From contig OZ024811.1 of assembly GCA_964017045.1 (NCBI GenBank), positions 12,677,818-12,741,817 on the forward strand: a stretch of 64,000 nucleotides of DNA. The letters are read 5' to 3'. Below are positions 34,975 to 46,759 of the stretch, in pieces. Both the position numbers and the translations under genes were made by a program. Under the pieces are notes generated by a model. It was given only the letters and a program-made list of their open reading frames with translations. It was not told the origin of the DNA and made no database searches. Numbering within the stretch: position 1 is the first letter of the stretch; each line of letters opens with the position of its first letter. The stretch comes from Omphiscola glabra. Lineage: Eukaryota > Mollusca > Gastropoda > Lymnaeidae.

Positions 34975-37900
34975 GTAAATTTAATTATAATGATGTGATT
35001 TTTTTTCAGATGAAGGCATTCTTCAAAACGTCTACATGTGCATTTTATATAATCGTCATTAAAGCTGAACATATATTGTTTTATTTACACGAACTGTTTG
35101 TGTCTATTTAAAACACTTAAAAGCAATAACACAGTACAATACTCTCCAAGCAACAGCTGCAGTAAACACAATTATTTAGACTATTAATTGAAGTTTCTGT
35201 ACTGCCTGGCTCTAATTGCTATATTAATAATTCTTTTGTTCGGAGAAAAACATCATAATATAGGTCAAATATTAATTATTCCAAGAAAGATTATGTTGTT
35301 CCTTTCTTGTGAGCTTCCCGATTTTCAAAATGTTTCACATTGATTTGATGGCGGTTTATGGTTTTTATTTACAAAATTTAAAAAATTAAAAATAATATTA
35401 ATCAGGTCAAAGCTGAATAACTGAAATTGAATTATGTGACTCGTTTAATACTTTTTTCTTGTTGTGAAAAACTTTCCTGTAGTAATTTGTATCGCCGGCT
35501 CTGAATATTTGTGTCACGTAAGCAAAAAAGAGGTTAAACGATTTCACATCAAATATCAAGATGAGTACATAGATTCTTTGTTTGAATCGTATGCTGGATC
35601 GTCTTTGGAGATCTTCTTTTTAAAAGTCTTATAATAGGAGATTTAAATAAAAAAAAAGTTGGATATTCATATCATGTATATGCGTTTTTTTATTAAATAA
35701 GCAAATTTCTATGTAGAATTGATTTTTCAAATAATGAATGGTATGCTTCATGCTAACAAAATGGAATAAGTGCGGTATCACAAAAACAAAAGCTAACAGG
35801 AAAGAGAAACGTTGACTTTAAGTGAATTAGCGTGTCTATATTTTTAATGTAACAATCCTTACTTATCTCGCACAAAATACGTGTGGGCAAGTATTATTGT
35901 TAAGACATGAAATGTTATATTACACAAGTATACCATATATCAACTTCATAGCTATATTCTGAACAATTGAACATTTCAGGTGCCATCCATCTTGTAGTGC
36001 CAATAATGGTTGCAGATTTTGAGAGTTTTTCAAACATTTTTGAAACGCCGAAGTCTGCAAGTTTTATTCTAAAGTGTTCTTCCATCAAAATATTTGCCGC
36101 TAGAGAGACAAAGAGAAATGAATTATTAACTTATAATTGATATAACAAATATAAGAAATTGAATATATTTGTGTAACAAGACATTAGAGCAATATGAGCA
36201 GTCCAAATTTAAACTCTATATATCTGGTACATGCGTAATTTATATAATTATTCAAATGTTTAAACTGGATAGATAGGCACCAAAACATATTGGACAGTCC
36301 GGCTATAATGTTTTTACACCTAAACCTCAAAGAACACAAAACTTTGATGTAAGTGACTCTTGTAGAAGAGTAAACTTAAATGCGAAAGATAAGGTCTAGA
36401 CAATCCACGTCGCAATTAAAACACTTATCAAGTGCTTTGAAAACCGTATACCCCGCTGGTGTGGTATTGTTGACTAACTCGATATCGAAGCCTATTACAG
36501 CCAAAGGCTCGAGGACATCTTATGCACTATAGTTGCCATCAGGAAAACTTAAATGAGGTCGACAATACAACCTAATCTAACCTAACCCGCTCTTAACTAG
36601 GAGGCAAAAGGTTTGGGAGCACTGATTAGGTAAGGAGTAAGCCACTCGATACATCACAGCTACTAATTACGTTGAAAAAAGTATATAGTGCTCTAGAATT
36701 TTGGCTTCGCTTTCGGTGCGACGTGGTTTCGATTTCGGCCGAAAAAGAAACGTTTACTTTCGGTTTATTTTATGATTAGGCAAGAAAGAGAATAATGAAC
36801 CCATCGTAATATTTTTAAAAAAAAGTATAAATCATCTAATAATTATTCTGAATGTACACAAATTTTACTTTCCCTTTTAATATTCAAGTTATCTGTTTAA
36901 AAAGAAACTATTATTATTTTCTTTTTTATTTCATTACAAAATTAAATGTTTTGCATATGTTAACTATGTTTCCATGCACTAACAAAAGTATAACTACTAA
37001 GATGCTGTTAAGACTTTTTTTTATTTAATCCATTTTAACAAACATTTATAACCTAATTTAAATATTACCCAATTTTAAACATTTTATTGACTTATATGTA
37101 AATAATTTTACAATTCATTTAGTTATAATTATATAACAAAGGATTATAATCTATTCCCCATATGATAATAAAAAAATGATTATAATCTAGGACAAATATA
37201 TTAATAAATAACAAAGGATTATAATCTAGGCCCTATATGATAATAAATAACAATAGACTCTAAAACTAAAAGTAAGTCTTAAGACATACATTAAGTAGGC
37301 GAAGTATTAAATATTACATTAACTTATCAATTAATTAAAATTAATTATTAAAGATATTTTTAAAAAAAATTAATTAAATTAGCCTTTATTAAAGTTGTCG
37401 TAATACTAATATAGTTAAAACAAGGGCTCGCCAAAGAAATAATGCAGGGCACAACGAGAGGAGGAAGAAGAAGAGGGAGACAGAGAAAAAGATGGTAAGA
37501 TAATATCAAAGAGAGGAATGGACTAAAACTAGGCGATGCTGTGCGTAGTGTTGAAAACAGAAAGGAATGAAGAAGGATAGTTTTTATGCCATCTGTGGCG
37601 CCCCAACGGTCCAAGGAATAAGAGATATGATGATGAGTATTAGTTTGTTAGGCTATACACCTACTATAACAATTTTTTTTAAACTTGTAAGCAAAGTAAA
37701 AGTTAAAGGAGGTGGAAGCAAGCTTAAATTTAATTTTGGGTATTGTATTGATTTCTGTATTCTAGAATTATATTACAAAAAAAAATGAATATATTTATTC
37801 ACATATTTAAATGTTTCAGGCGAAGCTAGTAATCCAGCCATTATATAGTGTAAAATACATACACCATTATACACTTTGCTGAGGCATTCTATAGAATGAC

Positions 37901-38318
37901 TGGATTACACACTTGGACTGTACCTGTACATTAAGATTACATAATAGTAATCTCCTCATCTGAATTGTTATCAAGAGCCATTCAAGGTAAAGTTTAAAAA
38001 AAGGTGATGGGTGTGCGTGTGTGTGTGTGTGTTCCTGTGTGAGTGTGTGTGATAACAAGCTAAAAGGGCTAACATTGAAGGGGAAATGGTAAATTGACTA
38101 TTTCAAAGTTATCCCGATCCAATTTGGATGGTAAACAGGGATGTTTAAGCCACACTATGTTCTGTAGGCAAAAAAAAAAAATTATTTCTAAGACGTTTAT
38201 ACCTTAGGAAAGGGGGGGGGGTCAATTCCTTCGTTTAAGTGTTTGATAGTCATATAAGACAAAGCAAAATTGCCACAAATTTGTTTACGTCATTTGTCAC
38301 GGTGCACAAAACATGTAA

Positions 38319-38350
<32 letters not shown>

Positions 38351-40952
38351 CTTTAGAGTCCACACGTGTGTGGAATTTTTTTTTCACGCGGATATGCTAA
38401 GAAAGCAGTTTTGATAATTCAATTGGGTGCTGTACGAATTTAACTGCAAACTGTCTCCATTATAAACGGGTGGAGGAGGTGTGCACATCTCCAAGGGTGC
38501 CATAAGGCTGGCTGGGAATGTGGTCAAATCAGAAGGGGGACCCCCACAAAGCCCGACGTGTCGGCCCGGGACTGAAGCTCTGATAGACTAACTGCTACTT
38601 CTTTGATAGCTGTTACGAAAATTTTAGAGCCCAACCGACGGGCACAGTTCTAAGCTCTAGTTTAGTACGACATGCATGTATGGTATCTGCGTAAGTTCTG
38701 TAAGTCTTGTTCACTTGCCAAGATTTATTTATGTAAGGTTCATTTATTAATTCCATATATCAGGTAACAAATATGTGTTAAATATGTATTTTTTGGCTGA
38801 TGAAGAGCTTCCTGAAGACCGGTCCTATGTTTTGCTGCGTTCCTTTTTTCAGGCTTTCCCATACTTTTGTTATAAGGGATGACGTATTTTAAGACGCTTT
38901 GCCCGCCTTCCACGTGCATGACCTCTTTCAAGTCGGTCCTGTGTTGGGGCGGCTAGAAAAAATATCCCTTTGTTGATACTTTTGTTTACTATCGTCCGTT
39001 TCTGTGGAACAGGTTCGAACGATCTAGAGAATGCGGGAAGCAGTAAGACTGCGCATTCCATTTCCAGAAAGATCATATGAAACTGGGTATAAAAGGGATA
39101 AGAATAAATGACGAGAGAGAGATTTTACTTTCCTTGATTACGAGGCATGCTGTGTGTCATTATACTTTGTTGTGTGTAGATATTTTCATTTTCTCGTACA
39201 ATTTTGTGCTCATTGTATTTTTATATACAGTACCGGTACCAGCAAATCTGTAAGTTTATAATTTTAATTATATTTCTCTTGCTGTTATTATTTAATTGAA
39301 GTTCACAAATTAAAAAGTTATTAATTGTAATTAGCTCTGGCCTTGATTGTCGTTTTATTTGGTATTATTTTTAAACGATGGTATCGTCCTTTATTATGGA
39401 CTGTTTCTAGAACGAGCCATAGTCTAAAATTAAGAGATTAAATTCTCCAATTATAACGGTCCGTAATACTTTGTTTCAATCACTTCTTTTTGATCAGACA
39501 AAAAACGGAAGAAGTATTAAGCCTTATACTCAAAGCTAACGCAGCAATAAAATATTACAATTCGAAATTTTACCTTTTATATCTCTGTGTATGATTCTCT
39601 TATCATGTAAGTAGACCACACCCTCAAGTATCTGCTTTGTTATCTCGCTGATGACATCACATTCAAGTGGCGAGTTTCGATTTAAATGGTTTTCCAAAGA
39701 ACCCTTCATTAAAATAATTTTCAAATTCTTTTGATATATCAAGTTATTTGATTAAATACTATAATTTTTTTTTAATAAAAAGAATGACAATAACTAAACT
39801 TCATTCATGTGAAACATACTGCTAAATAAAATACAGATAACCTCAAGATTATATGACATTTAGTTAAGACAAGCACAGACATGTCTTGTTTATAAATATC
39901 TCTAGTGTACAAATCATGATAACTGAAAAAGCCTACCCCAGGAAAATATTCCATAAAGAGAAATACATCATTATCTTCAGTGCATTCTCCAAAGTATCTG
40001 ACAACGCGGTCATGGCGTAAACATTTTAGGGTTTTTATTTCTTTATAAAAAGCTTCCTGGAGAAAAACAAAATAAAATTTAATCTTGGCTGAGGCTTGTG
40101 ATATTGTGCTGGGTGGCCGAGTGCTGAGTGCATAAACTGATCCATTCACAAGTCTGGAGTTCAATCCCCACCAAAGCCAAGTCAAGCAAAAACCTCACCA
40201 GCACCCCGGGTGGATTGGACGGCAACTCATAAAGAGAAGATAACCTTGAATTCAAACCCGGGTCTAAGAGAAGGAAACTCTGAATTCAAACCCTTAGGAT
40301 TAAGTCCTATAGTACGTAAAATACGATATATATCAATATATATTATATTATTTTTTATGTGAAGCGTGTTGAGGCCAGCTTTATATATATATATATATAT
40401 ATATACACAATTCATTCATTCATTCATTCACTTTTAAGAGTTTTCAAAAAAGAATTAGGGTTCGTCCTTGGGAATGGATAGTAACTATTAGGTACTACGC
40501 AAAAATTTTACAATTGACCAGGGGAAAAGATACTCTTAAAACCTTAGACTTAAATAAACTACGAAGAAACTGTCATGGGGTTTCTACCAAGGGATTATTT
40601 GTGAAAAAGATTGAATTTGACAACATTTTAATTTCATCGAACGGTGCGCAGTGAATGAACTGCTTCTTTGCACAAGAAAGAAAATGAAAATCGTGACTTT
40701 ATGAAGGTGGAAAGACAGTTAATTCTTGCTTCAATATGCATTTAGACTTAAAACTCCACGAGGCTACTTTGTGCCACATTTTGAAACAGTGTAATACAGC
40801 GCATTACAAGACAGTTTTAAGTAATATTAGTGTACTATGGTTCACAACGGAGGAATCGAAGATTTGGACAGAATGCACTAGGAAATAATGGTAGTGTATG
40901 CCGTCAGGGTGTGATTATTATGGTATATATTATTATATTAGATAGATAGATG

Positions 40953-41021
<69 letters not shown>

Positions 41022-42804
41022 AAGGTATATGAGATAGATACTTTCTTGCATTAGGGTCTTTCAAATTTAATTTAATCCTTTTTAGGATTTTTGACATGTT
41101 GGCCTTTTGCTGTACTTCTTTAGGTTCCTTACCGGGTATAAAACAAATTGTATACTTAAGATATGTGGTCTACCCTGAATCCACATATAAGAAAAGCAAA
41201 GGGTAGCACAATAGGTCACATACAATTCTATTAGAATAGATATATTTAGTAAAATAGCACTTTGGGATGCAACATCTGCCCTTTTAAAAACGGAAGATAT
41301 GTCTCATCTGGCAGTGTTAGCGTTTGTTTTGACGGGGTGCGAATTATTAACTCTTTCTCTCAAATTTGAATAATGTCATGCTATTTTTAAATGGTCGTTC
41401 GGTTTTCCCAATTTGCCTTTAGCATTTGGAATAATTCAAATTTTAGCCTCTCATTCGTTAAAACAGACCCAATACAAACTTCATAGAAACAGCTACACAG
41501 TTAATCTCTACACCAAGTACGCTCATTAAAACTAGGTATAACGAGAATGATTTGCAGCCTCTATGATAAGGCCAGCAGCGCAGTCTTCTTCAACAATAAC
41601 ATCGGAGAATGGTTCAAGACCACGGTTGGAGTACGACAAGGCTGCTTGCTCTACCCCACCCTTAGAGAGAAGCATGTCAGATGCACTGGAAACGCATGTA
41701 AGGACAGTCAGCATTGGTGGCAGAACAATCACCAACCTACGCTTTGCGGATGACGTAGACTGACTGGCTGGAAGCGAAAAAGAGCTAACCAACCTAGTAA
41801 AGAATCTCGACAAGACTTCATCGTCCTTTGGCATGCAAATCAGTGCAGAAAAGACTAAAATAATGACCAATAGCCCAACTGGTATCGCCACTGAAATTAA
41901 GGTCGGGGAGGAAAGATTAGAGACAGTTGGCAGCTTCAAGTACCTCGGAGCAATAGTCTCAGAAAAAGGCTCCAAGCCCGAATTGATAGCCAGGATTGCG
42001 CAGACCACAACAGCACTAAAGAGTCTCAAGAAGATATGTAACGACAAAAATATAGCCCCCATCACCAAAATCAGGCTGATGCGCTCATTAATCCTCTCCA
42101 TTTTCTTATATGCCTGTGAGGCCTGGACATTAAAAGAAGATATTGAAAGGAAAATAAAGGCGATTGAGATGAGATGTTTCAGAGGCATTCTTGGCATCTG
42201 CTATAGAGACCATATCACCAATGAACATGTAAAAGAAATTATTCGTCAAGCAATGGGGCAGTAAGTTGACCTCCTGGTGTCTGTACAAAAGCGCAAACTT
42301 GAGTGGTATGATCACGTTACAAGAAAACAAGGTCTCGCAAAAGAAATCATGCAGAGCACAAACAGAGGAGGAAGAAGAAGAGGAAAACAGAGAAAACGAT
42401 GGGAAGATAACATCAAAGAGTGGACGGGATTAAAACTAGGCGATGCTATGCGTAAGGCAGAAGACCGAGAGGAATGGAGAAGGATAGTTTACATGTCATC
42501 TGTTGCGCCACAACGGTCCAAAGACTAAGGGACATGATGATAATGATGATGATGAGGATAACGATGATGTACACACTACCTAGTGCTTTAAATCACATAT
42601 AATATATATTTTTTATATTTGTATATATACATATATAAAAATAAAAATTGATAGGTACCATTTCTTTTAAATTAGTTTGCCCATCCGCGGAAACCACCTT
42701 AACAGCCATATGTCTGTCATCTTTAATAACCTTAAAAACTGTCCCATGAGCACCTCTACCAACGCGTTCCAGCCTTTTCCAGTTAGATGGTTGATGAATT
42801 CCGT
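33226..42804 (-). CDS. MEKK-like (STE-type) Ser/Thr kinase, multi-exon gene
   Basis: Five exons join in phase: 42804-42659, 40056-39937, 39703-39574, 36099-35934 and 33484-33226, with stop TAA at 33228-33226. Together they give about 273 codons, a complete protein kinase domain. Seen in order: loop VGRGAHGTVFK, lysine MAVKVV, helix C FYKEIKTLKCLRH, hinge FMEYFPGGSLENHL, HRDIKAANIL, ADFGVSK, GTTRWMAPE, DIWAVGCTVIQMLTG, and the RPKAKNLL ending. The EYFPGGSL hinge, HRDIKxxNIL loop and GTxxWMAPE segment are typical of STE11 (MEKK/MAP3K) kinases. All catalytic residues are kept, so it should be active. The kinase domain lies at the C-terminus, as in MEKK2/3. Exons coding for the N-terminus are not resolved (see 44367-44428). 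Partners are unknown. Confidence 0.88.
34347..34843 (+). pseudogene. Membrane-protein-like frame broken by one stop
   Basis: In the intron between two MEKK-like exons, on the opposite strand, one frame runs about 165 codons with a single TAA at 34620-34622. Before the stop it has hydrophobic stretches (FVVNVANLIINIFSIKML, VLLVYTIPVTA); after it, KNGVHQFATCAAKFVF and ATVATFCFYTCLNCGEM. The make-up suggests two or three membrane spans, as in a fragment of a multi-pass receptor, but I recognise no family. Intronless, opposite to the host gene and broken, it looks like a decayed single-exon gene. Chance openness is the alternative. Confidence 0.35.
35934..36099 (-). CDS. MEKK-like exon: DFG to APE
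   Basis: 166 nt between TCTCTAG and GTATAC. It codes for ANILMEEHFRIKLADFGVSK, then SATIIGTTRWMAPEMF and YSYEVDIW, the last codon split TG|G. The start is set by phase with the preceding exon, giving HRDIKAANIL. Confidence 0.92.
37410..37650 (+). mobile_element. 5'-truncated LINE copy (same family as 41535-42575)
   Basis: Parallels 42320-42560 almost throughout, including GGAGGAAGAAGAAGAGG, ACTAGGCGATGCT and CAACGGTCCAAGGAATAAG, and ends in ATGATGATGA. It holds only the last ~230 bp of the element. It lies in an intron of the MEKK-like gene. Confidence 0.85.
38011..38050. repeat. (GT)n microsatellite
   Basis: GTGTGTGTG runs broken by TCCTGTGTGA. Confidence 0.85.
39574..39703 (-). CDS. MEKK-like exon: HRD loop
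   Basis: 130 nt between AATGAAG and GTAAAA. It codes for GSLENHLNRNSPLECDVI, then GVVYLHDKRIIHRDIK, the catalytic loop. Confidence 0.92.
39937..40056 (-). CDS. MEKK-like exon: helix C and hinge
   Basis: 120 nt (40 codons, phase 0 on both sides) between CTCCAG and GTAGGC. It contains EAFYKEIKTLKCLRHDRVV, with the helix-C glutamate, and ends FLFMEYFPG. Confidence 0.92.
40108..40325 (+). mobile_element. tRNA-derived SINE, copy 1
   Basis: The head resembles a class II tRNA: GGGTGGCCGAGTGCTGAG (A-box-like, 40111-40128) and GGAGTTCAATCCCCA (B-box-like, 40156-40170). The body shares CCGGGTGGAT and TCTAAGAGAAGGA with the second copy at 53578-53775. It is in an intron of the MEKK-like gene, in the opposite orientation. 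Confidence 0.75.
40940..41022. repeat. (GATA)n microsatellite
   Basis: About 19 GATA units with two interruptions. Confidence 0.95.
41535..42575 (+). mobile_element. 5'-truncated LINE with broken reverse transcriptase
   Basis: Reads ICSLYDKASSAVFFNN, TTVGVRQGCLL, TITNLRFADDVD, ISAEKTKIMTN, GSFKYLGAIVSEKG, FLYACEAWTLKED, then GRRRGKQRKRWEDNIKEW and VAPQRSKD. These are the palm and thumb of a non-LTR reverse transcriptase (FADD carries the catalytic aspartates) and a common molluscan LINE tail. A deletion follows GCLLYPTL, a TGA follows FADDVD (41760-41762), and a TAA follows RQAMGQ, so it is inactive. The 3' end is a (ATGATG)n tract. The upstream half of the element is missing. Confidence 0.9.
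42659..42804 (-). CDS. MEKK-like exon: ATP loop and catalytic lysine
   Basis: 146 nt between TTTCAG and ATG|GTACCT. It codes for GIHQPSNWKRLERVGRGAHG, then TVFKVIKDDRHMAVKVV, and ends TNLKEM. It has an intact glycine loop and VAIK-type lysine. It begins with two bases of a split codon, so at least one more coding exon lies upstream. Confidence 0.9.
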
Positions 42805-43007
42805 CTGAAATAAATTGGTTTCTTTTATTTTTTAAATTCAAACTGGAAATTATGTTAAGATAATTTCATTAGATGAAAATGTATACCTAATTAAATATAC
42901 ATTATATTGTGTTAACATATTTTAGAGTAACATTGCCCTCATCCGTCCACTTACACCGCACCGCATAAATTCAATAGTATATCAAACAATCCCTCTTGGC
43001 AGACAAC

Positions 43008-43463
43008 GTCAACTATCTCTTACACTATGCCAATTTATCCATTCCACTTCAACGTCAACTATCTCTTACACTATGCCAATTTATCCATTCCACTTCAACG
43101 TCAACTATCTCTTACACTATGCCAATGTATCCATTCCACTTCAACGTCAACTATCTCTTACACTATGCCAATTTATCCATTCCACTTCAACGTCAACTAT
43201 CTCTTACACTATGCCAATTTATTCATTCCACTTCAACGTCAACTATCTCTTACACTATGCCAATTTATCCATTCCACTTCAACGTCAACTATCTCTTACA
43301 CTATGCCAATTTATCCATTCCACTTCAACGTCAACTATCTCTTACACTATGCCAATTTATCCATTCCACTTCAACGTCAACTATCTCTTACACTATGCCA
43401 ATTTATCCATTCCACTTCAACGTCAACTATCTCTTACACTATGCCAATTTATCCATTCCACTT
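43008..43463. repeat. 46-bp minisatellite, about 10 copies
   Basis: Ten nearly identical 46-bp units starting GTCAACTATCTCTTACACTA, then TGCCAATTTATCCATTCCAC and TTCAAC. It lies about 200 bp upstream of the MEKK-like exon at 42804. All three plus frames are open, because three units make 138 bp; the frames of 146-194 codons are artefacts. Confidence 0.96.
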
Positions 43464-44366
43464 TCTCCATTAAGCATCCCCATCAGCAAAATAATGAAGG
43501 TCATCAAAAATAATGAGCAACACGCGCCGTTTTCAATAGTAAATGTTGCAAAATATCGATACCTCAATATTTTGCCCTAAATAATGTGTGGTAGTGGGGG
43601 ATTAGCAATGCCAGGAAATGTGAAGAAGTAAATATTCGATAAAGGTATAGTTTGCCATGGTGGGGAGGTGGTAAACTAGTAGAAGATTGGAAGGGGAAGA
43701 ATGATCGGGTTAAGCAGATGATTTCAGATTAAGTGGTGTGTCAAATGGGAAAATGTTGAGTTGTATGGGTAGGAAAGTTAGGAAAGGTTATGGGGGGGGG
43801 GGGGAAATAATTTCTTTATCAACGTCATTGAAACGGCCAGCGGCGAAATGGGGAAAAGAGTGTTTCGTTTGAAAGAGAAATTAAACAAGAATGAGTTGGA
43901 TGGGGGCAGTAGTTATTTGAAAAAGGTGAGGACAATGTTGATACGATATTGTTTAAAGTGGTTAAATTGGGAATACTGTTGTATGGTTGCGAGAAGAATA
44001 ATGTGTGTGTGATTGTGGGTAAAAGTATGGTTGATTGGGTAGGAATAAGTTCAGTAGGAAACGGAAATTTAAAAAGAAATTGTTGAATTTGAGTTTTTTT
44101 GGTAGTTAATGATGTCATAGTAGTGCGATATGGCGTGATATGGGCTACATAATATATGATAAAATGAAAATAAGTATCAATTTGTACATTCTATTTTAGT
44201 TTGTTTTATTCAAGCCAAATATAATTTTATTCTTAGCTCTCCGCCAAACAATCTACATTAAAAGTTATACATTTTAAAATACTATTTTTAAATACCTCCA
44301 AAAAACTGCATTTTTTATATGAATTTAGCATGAGATAAGATGGGTCAAAATGATTCCATTCATTAC

Positions 44367-44428
44367 ATCAGAACAGGCATCGCCTAAATGCTTTCCAAAA
44401 CATTTGGAACATTTTTCACTCATGGGTC
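44367..44428 (-). CDS. Possible upstream exon of the MEKK-like gene
   Basis: 62 nt between TTTGCAG and GAT|GTAATG, open as PMSEKCSKCFGKHLGDACSD. The ATG at 44423-44421 could be a start. It ends in phase 0 whereas the exon at 42804 needs phase 1, so either a further small exon lies between or this belongs to something else. Confidence 0.3.
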
Positions 44429-44851
44429 CTGCAAATAAATGAAAGAATATAAGCCCACATTCGAATAAATATATATAAAATGGAAACTAGTTTTTGAGAT
44501 TATTAAAAAATAGTAGACATCCTTTAGTGTATACATATCTATAGCTTTGTGCATTAAAAGACACCGGCGGCCACAAATGACACTTTTGATCGCAAGTAAT
44601 CATTTCATTTCAGAGGCATGTATGTTATATTAATTTCATAATTTGTTTGTAATTCACTTTAATTCCAATGTGTGGTCTCTTTATTGGAATTTATGATTTA
44701 AAGTAAACAAAAATGTTTTTTTAGACTGTTGTGCGAGTCTGACAAGAACAACAAGGCTGAATGTTTACTTTGCGCCTATCTCTATTAACAAAAAAATGCT
44801 ACTTTATAATTGTACAAACAAAAAAATAGTTATTAACTTATTTATAACAAA

Positions 44852-45098
44852 CTAGCGAGAACCCGGCATGCGTTGCATGCCACTCAATGAAAAAAAGTGT
44901 TTGTGTTTTAATTAAGTTTTAAAGTAATTTTTAAATAGAAAATATTTATTGTTTTTTTCCCGTCTAGTTCGCACACAAATAAATTAGAAATTTTTTCAAC
45001 GCGTGAGCAGGAAACATATAGCTGTCCACGTGAGAAGCGTGTATTTTCAAAATTTAGTCCACACACTTGTAGCGATTGATCCACCCATGCAATAGCTC
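44852..45098 (-). mobile_element. Helitron 3' end with helicase C-terminus
   Basis: On the minus strand the frame ending at 44908 reads QSLQVCGLNFENTRFSRGQL, then YVSCSRVEKISNLFV. This closely follows the last helicase motif of Helitron Rep/Hel proteins (QSLxxxGLxLxxxxFxHGQLYVAxSRV). About 27 bp past the stop comes the hairpin GGCATGC-AAC-GCATGCC (44881-44865), then GGGTTCTCG and CTAG (44855-44852) followed by T. A hairpin just before a 3' CTRR inserted at a T is the hallmark of Helitron ends. The remainder of the protein is not recognisable to the right, so this is a remnant. Confidence 0.85.
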
Positions 45099-45230
45099 TG
45101 TTTTAAATTATATTTAGATAGCTGAAATATTTATTATTTTTAAAATAAGGCCCCATGCAACAAACGTAAAATTTTAAAATGGTTGTACTTATGTCACACA
45201 CACACACTGAAATATCGTTTGTATTTGATT

Positions 45231-45560
45231 GATTTCTAGCCACCCATGCAATAGCACCGATTGAAATTATATTTGTATAGCTCATATAAGAAAAAAATAA
45301 TTTGGGGCTCCGGCCCGAAATGAATATTTCAAAATGGATAAGCTAATTCAGAAACCATTTGTGCGCACAACAACTTATCAAAGTTTTATCGCAATCGGAT
45401 AAATGATAAAGGAACGCATACGAAAATTATATTTAGCTCATAAAAGGTGGAAAAAAAGAATTTAGGTCCCCGGTCCCAAAACGGAATATTGTAAAATGTG
45501 TGTAATAATTCAGAAACATTTGCATTTTTTTACAATTCACACACTTTTCATCACTTTGGA
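45231..45560. repeat. Interspersed repeat units beside the Helitron
   Basis: Repeats CCACCCATGCAATAGC (also at 45080-45096), then has units with AGCTCATATAAG, a GGGGCTCCGGCCC-like GC block and AATTCAGAAACCATTTG. It is related to the block at 19430-20460. It may be internal sequence of a non-autonomous relative of the Helitron. Confidence 0.6.
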
Positions 45561-45654
45561 TTGATGGTATAGAAGCACATACGGGATATACTTATATATG
45601 TATAGATATAGTTTACAGAATTAAGATAACTTTTTTGCAATTATTCAAAGATGA

Positions 45655-46005
45655 TCTGTCTGTCTGTCTGACTGTCTGTCTCTCTGTCTGTCTCTCTGTC
45701 ATTCTGTCTGTCTCCCTATCAGTCTGTCTCGCTGTCTCTGCCTGTCTCTATGTCTCTCTGTCTGTCTCTCTGTCTGTCTCTCTGTCTGTCTGTCTGTCTA
45801 CATCTCTGTCTGTCTCTCTGTTTGTCTCTCCTTCTGTCTCTCTGTCTGTCTGACTGCCTGTCTGTTTGTCTGTCTGTCTGTTTATATATCTATCTACCTA
45901 TCTATCTATCATCTACCTATTTACCATCTACATGCCTGCCTGCCTACCTACCTACCTGCCCACCCACCTACCTACCTACCTAACTATCTACCAATCCAGC
46001 TATTA
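45655..46005. repeat. (TCTG/TCTC)n then (ATCT/CCTA)n microsatellite
   Basis: About 230 bp of TCTGTCTC-type tetranucleotides pass into ATCTACCT-type units. Serine/leucine/cysteine-rich frames across it are artefacts. Confidence 0.95.
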
Positions 46006-46759
46006 TCTACAGACCTGTTTACCCTCAAAATCTTAAAATCGTACAATTTCATCACAAAATCGTTCAATACATTATCTTGATAGTAAAGAAAAACATCATC
46101 AGTTTTGTCACGCTCTTTTATTTAATCAGATAGCTTTCAGCTTTGGCTGAATAGGCAATTCGCACTATGACGTCATTTGCGTGATTATTTAGAACTAATT
46201 AATTTTAATTTTATTTCGCCTTATTGACAACGCGCTAAAGAACGCAGGAACAACAACTGATGTTTAGGTTTTCCCGATAAATGTGATTACTGTGTAATTC
46301 TCTGATCATATTTAATTTTTTTTTTTTTTTTCATAACTTTTTAACGCATATAAAATGCTTAAGATAGTTCCTTAGTTGTTTCTTTATATGTATTTGTAAT
46401 TAATAATAATAATACTTAAACTTTTGCTAAAATAAAAGCGGAAATATCATATTTTTTGCGCATGTAAATTTATTCGATTTCCGTAAAATAATAGAAAATA
46501 ACTATGTTTGTTTTTAAGAGTACCCGAACGTATCAAGATATTTTCGGCTCTTTGGCGTTATGTCCCTATAGCTCATTCTTATATAAAATATATGTTTCTT
46601 GCTTTTATGCTAGGGCCAATTTCGATCGATAACCGACAGTAGAGCTAAATTTATGTTTTGTGTCACAGCGAGGTCCTCATGATTGATACATATAAAACCC
46701 AAACAAAATATGAAAAAAACAATAAACAATACAAAACAATTAATTAAAAATAACTATGA

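Noticed and set aside
36560..36600. Telomere-like CCTAACC motifs
   Set aside because: Only three irregular units (CTAATCTAACCTAACCC), not a telomeric array.
37410..37650. Host exon (open plus frame 37567-37788)
   Set aside because: The region matches the tail of the LINE at 42320-42560.
42996..43580. Three overlapping frames of 146-194 codons
   Set aside because: Produced by the 46-bp repeat.
45635..45983. Cysteine/serine/leucine-rich ORFs
   Set aside because: Tetranucleotide microsatellite.
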